Part shown: piece after piece, positions 40,889 through 49,897 of the stretch
How the letters are laid out: each line of letters begins with the position of its first letter
How positions within the stretch are numbered: position 1 is the stretch's first letter
Assembly: GCA_964429135.1 (NCBI GenBank)
Contig: CAYSAU010000018.1
Location: 8,218 to 72,217, forward strand
Length of the DNA stretch: 64,000 nucleotides
From: CAZSDU01 sp964429135
GTDB taxonomy: Bacteria > Bacteroidota > Bacteroidia > Bacteroidales > FEN-979
Direction of reading: 5' to 3'
Program-made: the position numbers and the translations under genes
The notes under the pieces: model-generated
What the model saw: the letters and a program-made list of their open reading frames with translations, nothing else
Databases searched by the model: none
Told to the model about the DNA's origin: nothing

Positions 40889-43195
40889 CTAAAATTCATC
40901 TTCATCAAAAATGGCTTTCTTTTTCTTGGTTTTTACAGGACCGGGGTTATCAGATTCTGAACAATCAAGATCGATTTCGAGGGGTTTTTTAGGGGGATCA
41001 AAATCCCTTTGTGAAAGATGCAATCCGGGGTCGGAATAAATTTTCTGCATAAATATCGCCCAGATTGGTAAGGCCATATTTGCTCCTTGTCCAAGGGTGA
41101 TGCTGCGGAAATGAGCTGCCCTGTCTTCGCATCCGACCCATATACCGCTGACAAGATCCGGGGTGATGCCCATGAACCACCCGTCAGATTGGTTTTGAGT
41201 AGTGCCGGTTTTTCCGGCAATGGGATTGGTAAGACCGTATTTATACCGAAGTCTTACCCCGGTTCCGACTTCCACGACACCTTTCATCAAAGTAACCATG
41301 AGAAAAGCAGTTTCCTCGCTGATGGCTTCCCTGGATTTGGGATTGAATGACTGCAAAAGATTTCCGTTTTTATCTTCGATGCGGGTAATAAAAATAGGTT
41401 CATTGAAAATACCTTTATTGGCAAACACACTCATGGCCCCTACCATTTCATAAAGGCTGAGATCGCATGATCCCAAGGCAATGGAATAAACCGCGGGGAT
41501 ATCACTTGTCACGCCCATCTTATGGGCCATGGAAACCACGGCTTTGGGAGAGTATTTTTTGATGAGCTGACCGGAGACCCAGTTGTTGGAATTGGCCAAG
41601 GCCCATTTCAGGGTAACCATTTGACCACGCCTTTCGTCACTGGCGCTTTCCGGAGCCCAGACTTGTCCGTTTCCAAGATCTATCACAGGCTGAACATTGG
41701 GATATCGGGCACAGGGGGATTCGCCTTCCTGCATGGCCAGGGTATAAAGGAAGGGTTTGAAAGTAGAACCCACCTGCCGTTTGCTGAGTTTGACATGATC
41801 GTATTGAAAGAATCGGTAATCAATGCCTCCGACATATGCTTTCACATAACCACTATGAGGATCCATTGACATCAGTCCAGCCTGTAAGAAAAATTTATAA
41901 TACCTAATCGAATCCATCGGACTCATCAGGGTATCTATTTCTCCTTTCCATGAAAAGACCTTCATCTTGACGGGAATTTTAAATTCCGCATAAATTTCTT
42001 CATCACTGGCGCCTGCCGATTTTAAATGGTAATACCGGTCACTCCTGCGCATAGCCTGTAATAAAAGGTTCTGGATTTCTTTCTTTTCAACGTTTTTTTC
42101 GAAGACAAAAGGTGCATTGGGTTGTCCTTTCCAATGGGCAAAGAAGGAAGGCTGAAGTTCATTCCCGAGATATTGCCTGACCGCTTGTTCGGCATATTCC
42201 TGTAATTTATAGTCAATGGTGGTATAAATCTTCAATCCATCCTTATAAAGATTATAGGGGGTACCATCTTCCCTTGGATTAGCATTGCACCAGTCGGCCA
42301 GAACCATGCGCAGGTATTCTCTGAAATAGGTTGCGATTCCTGCCGTATGATCCTGAATGCGGTAATTAGTCATATCCACAGGAATCATTTTTAAGGAGTC
42401 CAGCTCTGCCTGGCTGATATAACTGTATTTCTGCATCTGGCCCAGCACGGTATTCCGGCGATCAAGGGCCCTGCCCGGATTTCTTACAGGACTGAACCAG
42501 GTGGGGGCCTTCAGGGTGCCAATCAGAATGGCTGCTTCTTCAGGGCCAAGTTCATCAGGGCTTTTATTGAAATAGGTTCTCGCGGCTGATTTTATGCCAT
42601 AAGACTGACTCCCAAAATCAACAGTGTTAAGGTACATGGAAAGGATTTCGTCCTTGGAATAATTCCTTTCAAGCTTGATGGCGGTAATCCATTCCTTGAA
42701 TTTAATCATTACGGTTTCCCAGAAAGTACGGTCTTTCTTCCGGGGAAAAAGATTTTTGGCGAGTTGTTGGGTGAGGGTACTCCCTCCTCCTTTTGAGGAG
42801 TTGGTTAACATCCCCCAGGCTACCCTGAAAATAGCTTTGATGTCAATCCCTGAATGCTCGTAAAACCTACTGTCTTCAGTGGCAATAAGGGCATTGATCA
42901 CATTGGGGGATAAATCCTGGAATTGCGTATTCGAACGGTTTTCAATATAATATTTGCCAAGCAACTTTCCATCGGCTGAAAACACTTCAGAAGCCAGATT
43001 ACTTTTCGGATTTTCCAGTTCTTCAAAGCTGGGCATCTTGCCAAAAAATCCATAGGTTATCCCGATAAAAAAAAGAACCGTTAAAATCACAAGAATACAG
43101 TATGAGATCCAGAAACCCAGTAAATATTTCCGACTATTGTTTTTCGGGGTTCGGTGTTGCATTTCCTGTAATATTGGAATATGTGTTATGCTCAT
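40889..43195 (-). CDS. Penicillin-binding protein 1A (transglycosylase/transpeptidase)
   Basis: A 768-residue bifunctional peptidoglycan synthase. One membrane anchor (about 28-50) precedes the GT51 domain, with catalytic E107 in ATEDSRFYEHSGID and GGSTLTQQLAKNLF. The transpeptidase domain has SxxK in GSTFKPF, SNN in ANSNNWVSG and KTG in AGKTGTTQ. The C-terminus is an acidic and lysine-rich tail. It overlaps gldH by four bases; the gene order holB, ricT, gldH, pbp1A is common in Bacteroidota. Confidence 0.95.
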   Translation of the reverse strand: MSITHIPILQEMQHRTPKNNSRKYLLGFWISYCILVILTVLFFIGITYGFFGKMPSFEELENPKSNLASEVFSADGKLLGKYYIENRSNTQFQDLSPNVINALIATEDSRFYEHSGIDIKAIFRVAWGMLTNSSKGGGSTLTQQLAKNLFPRKKDRTFWETVMIKFKEWITAIKLERNYSKDEILSMYLNTVDFGSQSYGIKSAARTYFNKSPDELGPEEAAILIGTLKAPTWFSPVRNPGRALDRRNTVLGQMQKYSYISQAELDSLKMIPVDMTNYRIQDHTAGIATYFREYLRMVLADWCNANPREDGTPYNLYKDGLKIYTTIDYKLQEYAEQAVRQYLGNELQPSFFAHWKGQPNAPFVFEKNVEKKEIQNLLLQAMRRSDRYYHLKSAGASDEEIYAEFKIPVKMKVFSWKGEIDTLMSPMDSIRYYKFFLQAGLMSMDPHSGYVKAYVGGIDYRFFQYDHVKLSKRQVGSTFKPFLYTLAMQEGESPCARYPNVQPVIDLGNGQVWAPESASDERRGQMVTLKWALANSNNWVSGQLIKKYSPKAVVSMAHKMGVTSDIPAVYSIALGSCDLSLYEMVGAMSVFANKGIFNEPIFITRIEDKNGNLLQSFNPKSREAISEETAFLMVTLMKGVVEVGTGVRLRYKYGLTNPIAGKTGTTQNQSDGWFMGITPDLVSGIWVGCEDRAAHFRSITLGQGANMALPIWAIFMQKIYSDPGLHLSQRDFDPPKKPLEIDLDCSESDNPGPVKTKKKKAIFDEDEF

Positions 43196-43668
43196 TTTTC
43201 TATTCGTAAACCAACATCCTCAATACCTTTAAGTTCAGGAACCCTCATCGCTTGTTCCAGTTCAAACCAGTACACTCCCTTTTCACGGAAAGAAACGCCT
43301 TTTTTAAGGAGAAACCGGTTGAATTTTACACTTCCGACACCTGAACCCAGCCACCGTCCATCATAATCTGCTAAAAGACATTCCAGGGTGTCTTTTGCTT
43401 TATGGCCATCGGGGAAAGTTGTTTGCAAAAAGAGAAAAAGATTGCTGTAAGGGTAGTCCAATGTATTTCTGATATTCAGGTAAACATTGTAAGTCAAGGC
43501 CGTATCTGTAATGGTGGCTTGAAAAGACACCTTATTGCCTGCACTCCAAGTTTTGTTTGGAATTACCCTGTTTTCTTCAAAAAGACGATTAGAATCACAA
43601 GCGGTAACTGTGGTGAAAAGAAGGATCAGGAGAAATATGTTTTGTTTCAGCGATTGGAACATATTCAT
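43192..43668 (-). CDS. gldH: Gliding motility lipoprotein GldH
   Basis: A 158-residue lipoprotein with signal peptide and Cys24 (TTVTACDS). The GldH pattern is clear: YNVYLNIRNTLDYPYSNLFLFLQTTFPDG, DTLECLLADYDGRWLGSGVGS and a C-terminus ending in ELEQAMRVPELKGIEDVGLRIEK. In gliding species GldH is needed for motility and stabilises Gld proteins; in non-gliders its role is uncertain. It overlaps ricT and pbp1A by four bases each, so the three are tightly coupled. Confidence 0.93.
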   Translation of the reverse strand: MNMFQSLKQNIFLLILLFTTVTACDSNRLFEENRVIPNKTWSAGNKVSFQATITDTALTYNVYLNIRNTLDYPYSNLFLFLQTTFPDGHKAKDTLECLLADYDGRWLGSGVGSVKFNRFLLKKGVSFREKGVYWFELEQAMRVPELKGIEDVGLRIEK

Positions 43669-44786
43669 AAATGATCAAAACGGGTTAGCTCATCCTGACC
43701 AAGGCCATTATCAATTTCTGTCTTTTTCTCTGTTATCCTGGCGAAATCTTCAAGTTTCTCAGGAAGGTTTCCATTAAGGTTTTCGTTCAGGATCTGTTTA
43801 ACGTTGTCCAGCGGAATAGCCATAAGATTTGAAGGATCATTCAGATAACTGTACCACATCAACTTCTCAAAGATATCGGTTTTCTGATGAGCGGCATCTC
43901 CCTTTCTGGTCTTCAGTAGAATGTCGGAACTGGGAAAATCTTTCTGGGCGTCTACATAAGTTTCATATTCGTAATTCAGGCAGCATTTTAATTTTCCGCA
44001 CTGACCGGCAAGTTTTTGAGGATTTAGGGAAAGTTGCTGAACCCTGGCTGCATTGGTGGTGACGGATTTAAAGTCGCTCATCCAGGTTGAACAGCATAAT
44101 TCACGTCCGCATGACCCGATTCCACCCAGGCGGCTAGCTTCCTGTCTTGCCCCGATCTGACGCATTTCGATACGTACCTTGAATTCTTCAGCAAGGAGTT
44201 TAATCAGCTCCCTGAAGTCCACCCTGTCTTCGGCTGTATAATAAAAAACCGCTTTGGTATTGTCTCCCTGATATTCAACATCATTGATCTTCATCTGCAG
44301 ATTCAGACTGGAGGCTATTTCCCTTGACCGGAACATAGTTTCTGTTTCTGTTTCAACAGCGGCAATCCATTTTTCAATATCAGTAAGACGGGCACGGCGA
44401 TAAACTTTTTTGATGTCGTCAGCATGGTTAAAAGACTTGTGCTTAAAACTTAAAAATCTCACCATTTCACCTATCATGCTTACGATCCCGATATCATGAC
44501 CCGGAGAGGCTTCTACTGCAACGATATCCCCCACTGCCACTTCCATTTCAGGGGGCAGACGGTAATAATCCTTTCGGCTGTTTTTAAACCTGACCTCAAT
44601 GATTTCGAATGGTTTCAGATTCAAGGGCAGGGGAATTGATTTCAGCCAGTCGAAAGAATCAAATTTACTGCAACTATGCTGGAAAAGTCCATCATTTTTA
44701 TGATATGGCCGGGGAGCATGACAGCACCCACGGCTCAGAAATGGATTGTCTTTAGTTTCCCGGGAAATGCCCTCAGCTTCTTCCAT
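43665..44786 (-). CDS. ricT: RicT/YaaT (PSP1 C-terminal domain) protein
   Basis: A 373-residue cytosolic protein. The PSP1 C-terminal domain region contains EIIEVRFKNSRKDYY, RARLTDIEKWIAA and the signature GGIGSCGRELCCSTWMSDFKSVTTNAA followed by LAGQCGKLKCCLNYE, whose cysteines can hold an iron-sulfur cluster. In Bacillus RicT works with RicA and RicF in mRNA processing. The N-terminal Cys-rich stretch usual in Bacteroidota is reduced to three cysteines here (GCC and HSC). It follows holB by 15 bases. Confidence 0.92.
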   Translation of the reverse strand: MEEAEGISRETKDNPFLSRGCCHAPRPYHKNDGLFQHSCSKFDSFDWLKSIPLPLNLKPFEIIEVRFKNSRKDYYRLPPEMEVAVGDIVAVEASPGHDIGIVSMIGEMVRFLSFKHKSFNHADDIKKVYRRARLTDIEKWIAAVETETETMFRSREIASSLNLQMKINDVEYQGDNTKAVFYYTAEDRVDFRELIKLLAEEFKVRIEMRQIGARQEASRLGGIGSCGRELCCSTWMSDFKSVTTNAARVQQLSLNPQKLAGQCGKLKCCLNYEYETYVDAQKDFPSSDILLKTRKGDAAHQKTDIFEKLMWYSYLNDPSNLMAIPLDNVKQILNENLNGNLPEKLEDFARITEKKTEIDNGLGQDELTRFDHL

Positions 44787-44801
44787 AGTTAAAGTAAAAC
44801 C

Positions 44802-45878
44802 CTACAAAGATAGCAAATTAGGTTTAAATTGCTTAACAATTTTCAACGACAGGTCGAGGAAAAGAGTAGGGGTATGGGCATTTCGCTCGATATGAAAAAT
44901 GGCAGTATTCATAAGATTCGAAAATTCAGGAAGATTTTCTGCAGTAATGAATTTCGAAAATTTCTGAATGAATTCAAGTTCATCTCCTTTAATCCGGGCC
45001 GGTATTTTTTTTCTATAAATGATGGAGTTGCAATAGGAAAAAGTCTGAAGTCCATATTGTAGGAAACTTTTTTGCTTTTCTCTTCCCGTTTTAGATATCT
45101 CCGTTGAAAAACTTATCAGTTCAGGAATTTTTCCCGCGTGACAATGTAGCATCCATTGCCGGAAAGAAGGATAAAACTCTGCATCCACTTCTTCAAATGG
45201 CAGGAACCCGCTAAGCCGGGGAATCCGAACCATTAATGTTCTTGACAAAATGGTCGGGATGACCTGGGAAGGATCATCGCAAACCAGAAGAAATAATGTT
45301 TTTTCAGGCGGCTCCTCCAGTATTTTGAGGATTTTTGGTACTGCGGAATGAAATATCCTTTCTGGTAACCAGATGATCATCACTTTGTATTCTGATTCAT
45401 AGCTTTTATATCCAAGGGTAGTAATGATCTCGCTGCAATCCTCTGCATTGATAATGCCTTGCTTGTTCTCGATCTCAATGGCTTCAAACCATTGCTGAAT
45501 CGTTACTTCATAAGAATGTTCGATCAGAAACTTTCGCCAGTCTTCCAGAAAATGGTTGCTCAGTGGTTTTTTAGGATTTTTTTTTGAAGTGGATAAGGGG
45601 AAAATAAAATGCAGATCAGGATGGATGAGTTTTTGGTATTTGACACAGGATGGACAAACACCGCAGGAATCGGCCCCTAATCTGTGGTTTTCCCCCGAAT
45701 CGGGGAGGGGACGTGGATGGGTGCAATTGATGAACTGGGCATAAGCAATCGCAAGTGCCAGTTTCCCGCATCCTTCCGGGCCATAGAAAAGCTGGGCATG
45801 ACTCACCCTTTGATCCAGAACCGTCTGAATTAACTTTCGTTTTATTTCTTCCTGCCCACGAATCTCACTGAATTTCAT
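44802..45878 (-). CDS. holB: DNA polymerase III delta' subunit
   Basis: A 358-residue clamp-loader subunit. It has VSHAQLFYGPEGCGKLALA (degenerate P-loop, Leu after Lys, as expected for delta'), the zinc-binding cysteines C52, C72, C75 and C78, and PKILKILEEPPEKTLFLLV with the sensor region LSRTLMVRIP. Between C52 and C72 relatives have only a few residues; here THPRPLPDSGENHRLGADS adds roughly ten or more, encoded by a GC-rich palindrome. Its start codon overlaps the stop of a RAYT transposase gene (ATGA). The function is probably kept because the frame is intact. Confidence 0.92.
   Translation of the reverse strand: MKFSEIRGQEEIKRKLIQTVLDQRVSHAQLFYGPEGCGKLALAIAYAQFINCTHPRPLPDSGENHRLGADSCGVCPSCVKYQKLIHPDLHFIFPLSTSKKNPKKPLSNHFLEDWRKFLIEHSYEVTIQQWFEAIEIENKQGIINAEDCSEIITTLGYKSYESEYKVMIIWLPERIFHSAVPKILKILEEPPEKTLFLLVCDDPSQVIPTILSRTLMVRIPRLSGFLPFEEVDAEFYPSFRQWMLHCHAGKIPELISFSTEISKTGREKQKSFLQYGLQTFSYCNSIIYRKKIPARIKGDELEFIQKFSKFITAENLPEFSNLMNTAIFHIERNAHTPTLFLDLSLKIVKQFKPNLLSL
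45692..45710. repeat. GC-rich REP-like palindrome inside holB
   Basis: The core CCCCGA-A-TCGGGG is flanked by further C and G runs. It lies in the zinc-finger loop of holB, about 165 bases from the end of a RAYT gene. RAYTs are known to work on REP palindromes; the link here is inferred from one copy. Confidence 0.4.
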
Positions 45879-46330
45879 ATGATCTTATGATTGACCATCG
45901 TTGATTTCAATTCTTGTGACAAATTTAGCTGATTTTCCTGATTCAGGAGATCCGATTCCCATGCAAGGGATTTTTTTCTGAAGTACCATTTAGGCTGTTT
46001 CAATTCCGGTTCATCCTGAATCGGATAATGGAAAATTCTTAAACGCCAATGGAAATCAAATCCGCAGAGTTTGGTCCAATTTTTCACGGCATATTTAAAC
46101 CGCTTGATTTCTTTTCTCATTCCTCCATTGCAACCGGATAACAATAGATGTACATGGTTTGGCAGGATGATCCATTCCTCAAGCCGGACTTCCTGTTCTT
46201 TCTTAGACAGTTTACGGGCTTCAAACTCCACAATCCTACCGATCAGCGAAAGATCTGTTTGCCCGTTGATGATGGATCCGAAATAGGGTCTTCCATTTCG
46301 GGTACACAGCGTAATAAATAATTTAGCCAT
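45875..46330 (-). CDS. REP-associated tyrosine transposase (RAYT), probably degenerate
   Basis: A 151-residue member of the Y1 (HUH) transposase group. The His-bulge-His motif is in ILPNHVHLLL, after the usual opening KLFITLCTRNGRPYFGSIINGQTDLSLIGRIV. In relatives the catalytic Tyr lies in an FYDH-type motif; the matching stretch here reads RLRIFHYPIQDEPEL, where Phe aligns with that Tyr and a new Tyr lies two residues later. The frame is open, with ATG 46330 preferred over the upstream GTG. It sits between sdhB and holB and overlaps the holB start codon. Single-strand transposase activity is doubtful. Confidence 0.78.
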   Translation of the reverse strand: MAKLFITLCTRNGRPYFGSIINGQTDLSLIGRIVEFEARKLSKKEQEVRLEEWIILPNHVHLLLSGCNGGMRKEIKRFKYAVKNWTKLCGFDFHWRLRIFHYPIQDEPELKQPKWYFRKKSLAWESDLLNQENQLNLSQELKSTMVNHKII

Positions 46331-46403
46331 AAGGTTTTTATAGCTTAATCGGTTTAATCCCTGAAAGGTAATACAGGGATGAAATAAACTTAAGGAAAGA
46401 GAA

Positions 46404-47144
46404 TCAAATAACTTTGGCACAAATAAATTCCCTGTTCAGTCTTGCGATATTGGAACGGGATATCAGTTTAGGGCATTCTGCTTCGCAGGCGTAAGTATTG
46501 GTGCAATTTCCAAAACCAAGTTCATCCATCATCTTAACCATTTTCTTAACTCTTTGCGTGGCTTCAATTTTCCCTTGAGGAAGGAGAGCCAGGTGGGCGA
46601 CTTTAGCGGAAACGAAAAGCATGGCAGATGCGTTTTTGCAAGCGGCCACACAAGCACCACATCCGATACATGCGGCTGCATCCATCGACAGCTCAGCGGC
46701 TTCTTTCCTGACAAGAATATTATTGGCTTCCGTTGCCCCGCCCGTATTGACGGAAATATAACCCCCTTCCTGAATGATTTTGTCAAAAGCAGAACGATCG
46801 ACCATCAGGTCTTTGATAACCGGAAAAGGTTTGGCACGCCAGGGTTCTACCACGATGGTATCCCCGTCTTTGAATTTTCGCATATGGAGCTGACAGGCAG
46901 TAACCGCATCATCCGGTCCATGAGGACGGCCATTGATATACAAGCTGCACATTCCGCAAATCCCTTCCCGGCAGTCATGGTCAAAAACCACAGGGTCTTC
47001 ACCTTTCAAGATCAATTGCTCATTCAGGATATCAAGCATTTCAAGAAAAGAACAATGAGGAGATATACCCGAAAGAGGATAAGTTTCAAATTTCCCTTTT
47101 GCATTGGCATCTTTCTGCCGCCAGATTATTAATGTAAGATCCAT
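46404..47144 (-). CDS. sdhB: Succinate dehydrogenase / fumarate reductase iron-sulfur subunit
   Basis: A 246-residue electron-transfer subunit. The [2Fe-2S] motif is CREGICGMC with a later Cys, the [4Fe-4S] motif CIGCGACVAAC, and the [3Fe-4S] region includes CTNTYACEAECPK. It is the last gene of sdhCAB and passes electrons between the flavoprotein and the cytochrome b subunit at the inner membrane. A five-unit heptamer array fills the gap to sdhA. Confidence 0.95.
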   Translation of the reverse strand: MDLTLIIWRQKDANAKGKFETYPLSGISPHCSFLEMLDILNEQLILKGEDPVVFDHDCREGICGMCSLYINGRPHGPDDAVTACQLHMRKFKDGDTIVVEPWRAKPFPVIKDLMVDRSAFDKIIQEGGYISVNTGGATEANNILVRKEAAELSMDAAACIGCGACVAACKNASAMLFVSAKVAHLALLPQGKIEATQRVKKMVKMMDELGFGNCTNTYACEAECPKLISRSNIARLNREFICAKVI

Positions 47145-47145
47145 A

Positions 47146-47180
47146 TTAAATTCTTAATTCCAAATTCTTAATTTTTAATT
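47146..47180. repeat. AT-rich heptamer array between sdhA and sdhB
   Basis: Five seven-base units run from two bases after the sdhB start codon (reverse strand) into the sdhA stop codon. Reverse-strand units are AATTAAG, AATTTGG and close variants. They occupy essentially the whole intergenic gap inside the operon. Confidence 0.7.
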
Positions 47181-49116
47181 ATTTATACACCCTCTGCTTA
47201 ACCTCTATCTCTTCATAGTTGAGTGGTTCCTTATGAAGCCTGAATTCTCCTTCGTTGAGGTATTCCCATGCTGCAACATATTTAAAATCTTCGTCGTTTC
47301 TCAAACATTCTCCTTCTTCTGTCTGGTATTCTTCCCTGAAATGACCTCCGCAGCTCTCCATACGGTGAAGGGCGTCCTGAGCGATGAGTTCTCCCAGTTC
47401 AAGAAAATCTGCAACCCGGTTTGCTTTTTCAAGTTCAACATTCAGTTCATTGATCCCACCCGGAATTTTCACTTCTTTCCAAAACTCAGCCCGAAGTTTA
47501 CGAATCAGGTCAATGGCTTTTCTGAGTCCGGATTCATTCCGTCCCATACCGACATTTTCCCACATGATTTTCCCTAATTCTTTATGGAAATGGTCAACGG
47601 TTTTTGAACCGGAGATGGAGATCAGTTTTTCAAGTCTTTCCAGGATCTTATTCTCTGCTTCTTCAAACTCAGGTTTATCGGTTGAAATACGGGGAATCTT
47701 TATTTCACCGGAAAGATAGTTTTGAATGGTATAAGGCAGGACAAAATACCCGTCGGCAAGTCCCTGCATTAAGGCAGAAGCTCCCAGGCGGTTAGCCCCA
47801 TGGTCCGAAAAATTGGCTTCACCAGCGGCAAATAATCCCGTTACCGTGGTCATCAGTTCATAATCTACCCAGGTTCCACCCATGGTATAATGTACAGCAG
47901 GATAGATCATCATGGGATTCTCATAAGGGTTTTCATCCACGATCTTTTCATACATCTGGAAAAGATTTCCGTAACGTTCTTCGATGACATTCCTTCCCAG
48001 ACGTCCGATGGCCTCTTTAAAATCAAGAAATACCGCCAGCCCGGTTTCCCCTACGCCATAACCCGCATCACAACGCTCTTTTGCTGCGCGTGAGGCAACA
48101 TCCCTGGGGACAAGATTCCCATAAGCGGGATACCTGCGTTCAAGGAAATAATCACGGTCTGCTTCAGGAATATCATTGGCTTTAAGCTTACCGAGACGAT
48201 GGGCTTCGGCATCTTCTTTTTTCTTCGGGACCCAGATTCTTCCATCGTTACGTAAACTCTCGCTCATCAATGTCAGTTTCGACTGATAATCTCCATGAAC
48301 GGGGATGCAGGTAGGATGGATTTGTGTAAAACAAGGATTGGCCAGGAAGGCTCCTTTCCTGAAAATTTGCCAGATGGCACTGGCATTAGAGCCCATTGCA
48401 TTGGTGGAGAGATAAAACACATTGCCGTATCCTCCGGTGGCAATCACCACGGCATGGCCAGAATGGCGCTCCAGTTTGCCGGTGATCAGGTCGCGGGCTA
48501 TGATGCCTCTTGCTTTTCCATCAATGATTACGACATCCATCATTTCATGACGGTTGAATAAGCTGACCGTTCCGAGTTTGATCTGGCGACTCAGTGCCCC
48601 GTAAGCACCGAGCAGCAATTGTTGTCCGGTTTGACCACGGGCGAAAAAAGTACGTGAAACCTGAGCACCTCCAAAAGAACGGTTTTCAAGAGATCCGCCA
48701 TATTCACGTGCAAAAGGAACTCCCTGGGCCACACATTGGTCAATGATGGCATTGCTAACTTCTGCAAGACGATAAACATTGGCTTCGCGGGCACGGTAAT
48801 CGCCGCCTTTGATGGTATCATAAAATAAGCGGTAAATACTGTCGCCATCATTGGGGTAATTCTTGGCCGCATTGATCCCTCCCTGGGCTGCAATGCTATG
48901 AGCCCGGCGGGGACTGTCCTGATAACAGAATATTTTAACATTGAACCCCATCTCCCCAAGCGAAGCAGCAGCTGAAGCGCCGGCTAAACCCGTCCCGACA
49001 ACAATAATGTCCAGTTTCCTCTTATTGGACGGGTTAACGAGCTTTTGATGATTTTTATAAAAGGTCCATTTTTGTGATAAAGGACCCTGGGGAATTTTTG
49101 AATTTAATTCAATCAT
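47179..49116 (-). CDS. sdhA: Succinate dehydrogenase / fumarate reductase flavoprotein subunit
   Basis: A 645-residue FAD subunit. The Rossmann motif IIVVGTGLAGASAAASLGEMG is near residue 35. The FAD-linking His lies in RRAHSIAAQGGINAAKNYPNDGDS, and the substrate site includes the HPTCIPVHGDY region. The C-terminal domain contains RMESCGGHFREEYQT. The length fits the Bacteroidota SdhA type that works with a single diheme SdhC. Gene order is C-A-B on the reverse strand, five bases after sdhC. Confidence 0.96.
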   Translation of the reverse strand: MIELNSKIPQGPLSQKWTFYKNHQKLVNPSNKRKLDIIVVGTGLAGASAAASLGEMGFNVKIFCYQDSPRRAHSIAAQGGINAAKNYPNDGDSIYRLFYDTIKGGDYRAREANVYRLAEVSNAIIDQCVAQGVPFAREYGGSLENRSFGGAQVSRTFFARGQTGQQLLLGAYGALSRQIKLGTVSLFNRHEMMDVVIIDGKARGIIARDLITGKLERHSGHAVVIATGGYGNVFYLSTNAMGSNASAIWQIFRKGAFLANPCFTQIHPTCIPVHGDYQSKLTLMSESLRNDGRIWVPKKKEDAEAHRLGKLKANDIPEADRDYFLERRYPAYGNLVPRDVASRAAKERCDAGYGVGETGLAVFLDFKEAIGRLGRNVIEERYGNLFQMYEKIVDENPYENPMMIYPAVHYTMGGTWVDYELMTTVTGLFAAGEANFSDHGANRLGASALMQGLADGYFVLPYTIQNYLSGEIKIPRISTDKPEFEEAENKILERLEKLISISGSKTVDHFHKELGKIMWENVGMGRNESGLRKAIDLIRKLRAEFWKEVKIPGGINELNVELEKANRVADFLELGELIAQDALHRMESCGGHFREEYQTEEGECLRNDEDFKYVAAWEYLNEGEFRLHKEPLNYEEIEVKQRVYK

Positions 49117-49121
49117 AACAT

Positions 49122-49793
49122 CTAACGGATAAATAAAAAGTAAATCGGGATGATGATGAAACCTAAGGGAACGATAATGGAATAAATCACGCCAAAAGTC
49201 CGGATAAAGGGACTGTATTGCTTGTGTTCCAGTCCCAGCGTTTGAAATGCAGCCTGAAACGCATGGTTGAGATGAAATGCAAGGATGAGGATCAGGAAAA
49301 TATACAGTATGGAATACAAGGGGCGGGTGAATAAAGCCTGAGCAATAAGATAAAAATCAGGTTCTCCATCAGGGCTGATATTCGGGTTGGATACCCATCC
49401 CAGTTTAATGAAATAAAAATTCATAAAATGAAGGATCAGAAAAATAAAAACTACTCCTCCCGTATAAATCATATATTTTGAAAGGAAAGGGGTATAGGTT
49501 TTATTGTTGACTTTATACCTTACCGGACGGGATCTCCAGTTCCTGATTTGCAGGATGATGCCCAGGAGTATATGTAATATAAATCCTGCAAAAAGGATGA
49601 TCTCAAATACTTTGACCACATAGTTGGTTCCCATGAAATGGGCAGCATCGTTGAACCAGCGCCCTCCGTCTTCGCGCAGTAAACATAAATTAATCCCGAG
49701 GTGAACCACCAGAAAAACCATCAGAAAAAGACCCAGCAATGCCATCCAAATCTTTTTGGTGATGGAAGAAAATTTTAGAAAAGAAGAATTCAT
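49122..49793 (-). CDS. sdhC: Succinate dehydrogenase / fumarate reductase cytochrome b subunit (B-type)
   Basis: A 223-residue inner-membrane subunit with five helices. Histidines placed as heme b ligands are visible in VVHLGINL, GFILHILLG, LILHFMNF and LAFHLNHAF, consistent with the diheme, single-subunit B-type anchor that reacts with menaquinone. mqnC elsewhere in the window fits a menaquinone-based chain. A -7 box lies at 49825-49832. Confidence 0.93.
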   Translation of the reverse strand: MNSSFLKFSSITKKIWMALLGLFLMVFLVVHLGINLCLLREDGGRWFNDAAHFMGTNYVVKVFEIILFAGFILHILLGIILQIRNWRSRPVRYKVNNKTYTPFLSKYMIYTGGVVFIFLILHFMNFYFIKLGWVSNPNISPDGEPDFYLIAQALFTRPLYSILYIFLILILAFHLNHAFQAAFQTLGLEHKQYSPFIRTFGVIYSIIVPLGFIIIPIYFLFIR

Positions 49794-49806
49794 AGCAAGC
49801 TTTTAA

Positions 49807-49814
49807 TATATTTG
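49807..49814 (+). promoter_or_regulatory. Predicted -7 box for aminopeptidase P
   Basis: TATATTTG, about 83 bases before the ATG at 49898. It faces the sdh promoter only ten bases away. Confidence 0.4.
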
Positions 49815-49824
49815 TTCCTTGTAT

Positions 49825-49832
49825 CAAAATTA
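49825..49832 (-). promoter_or_regulatory. Predicted -7 box for sdhCAB
   Basis: TAATTTTG on the reverse strand, 31 bases before the sdhC ATG. Confidence 0.45.
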
Positions 49833-49897
49833 GAAACTATATTTTTAATTAACTCAATTCCCTGCAAAATTTTCACAATTCAAAACCAATCTAAATT

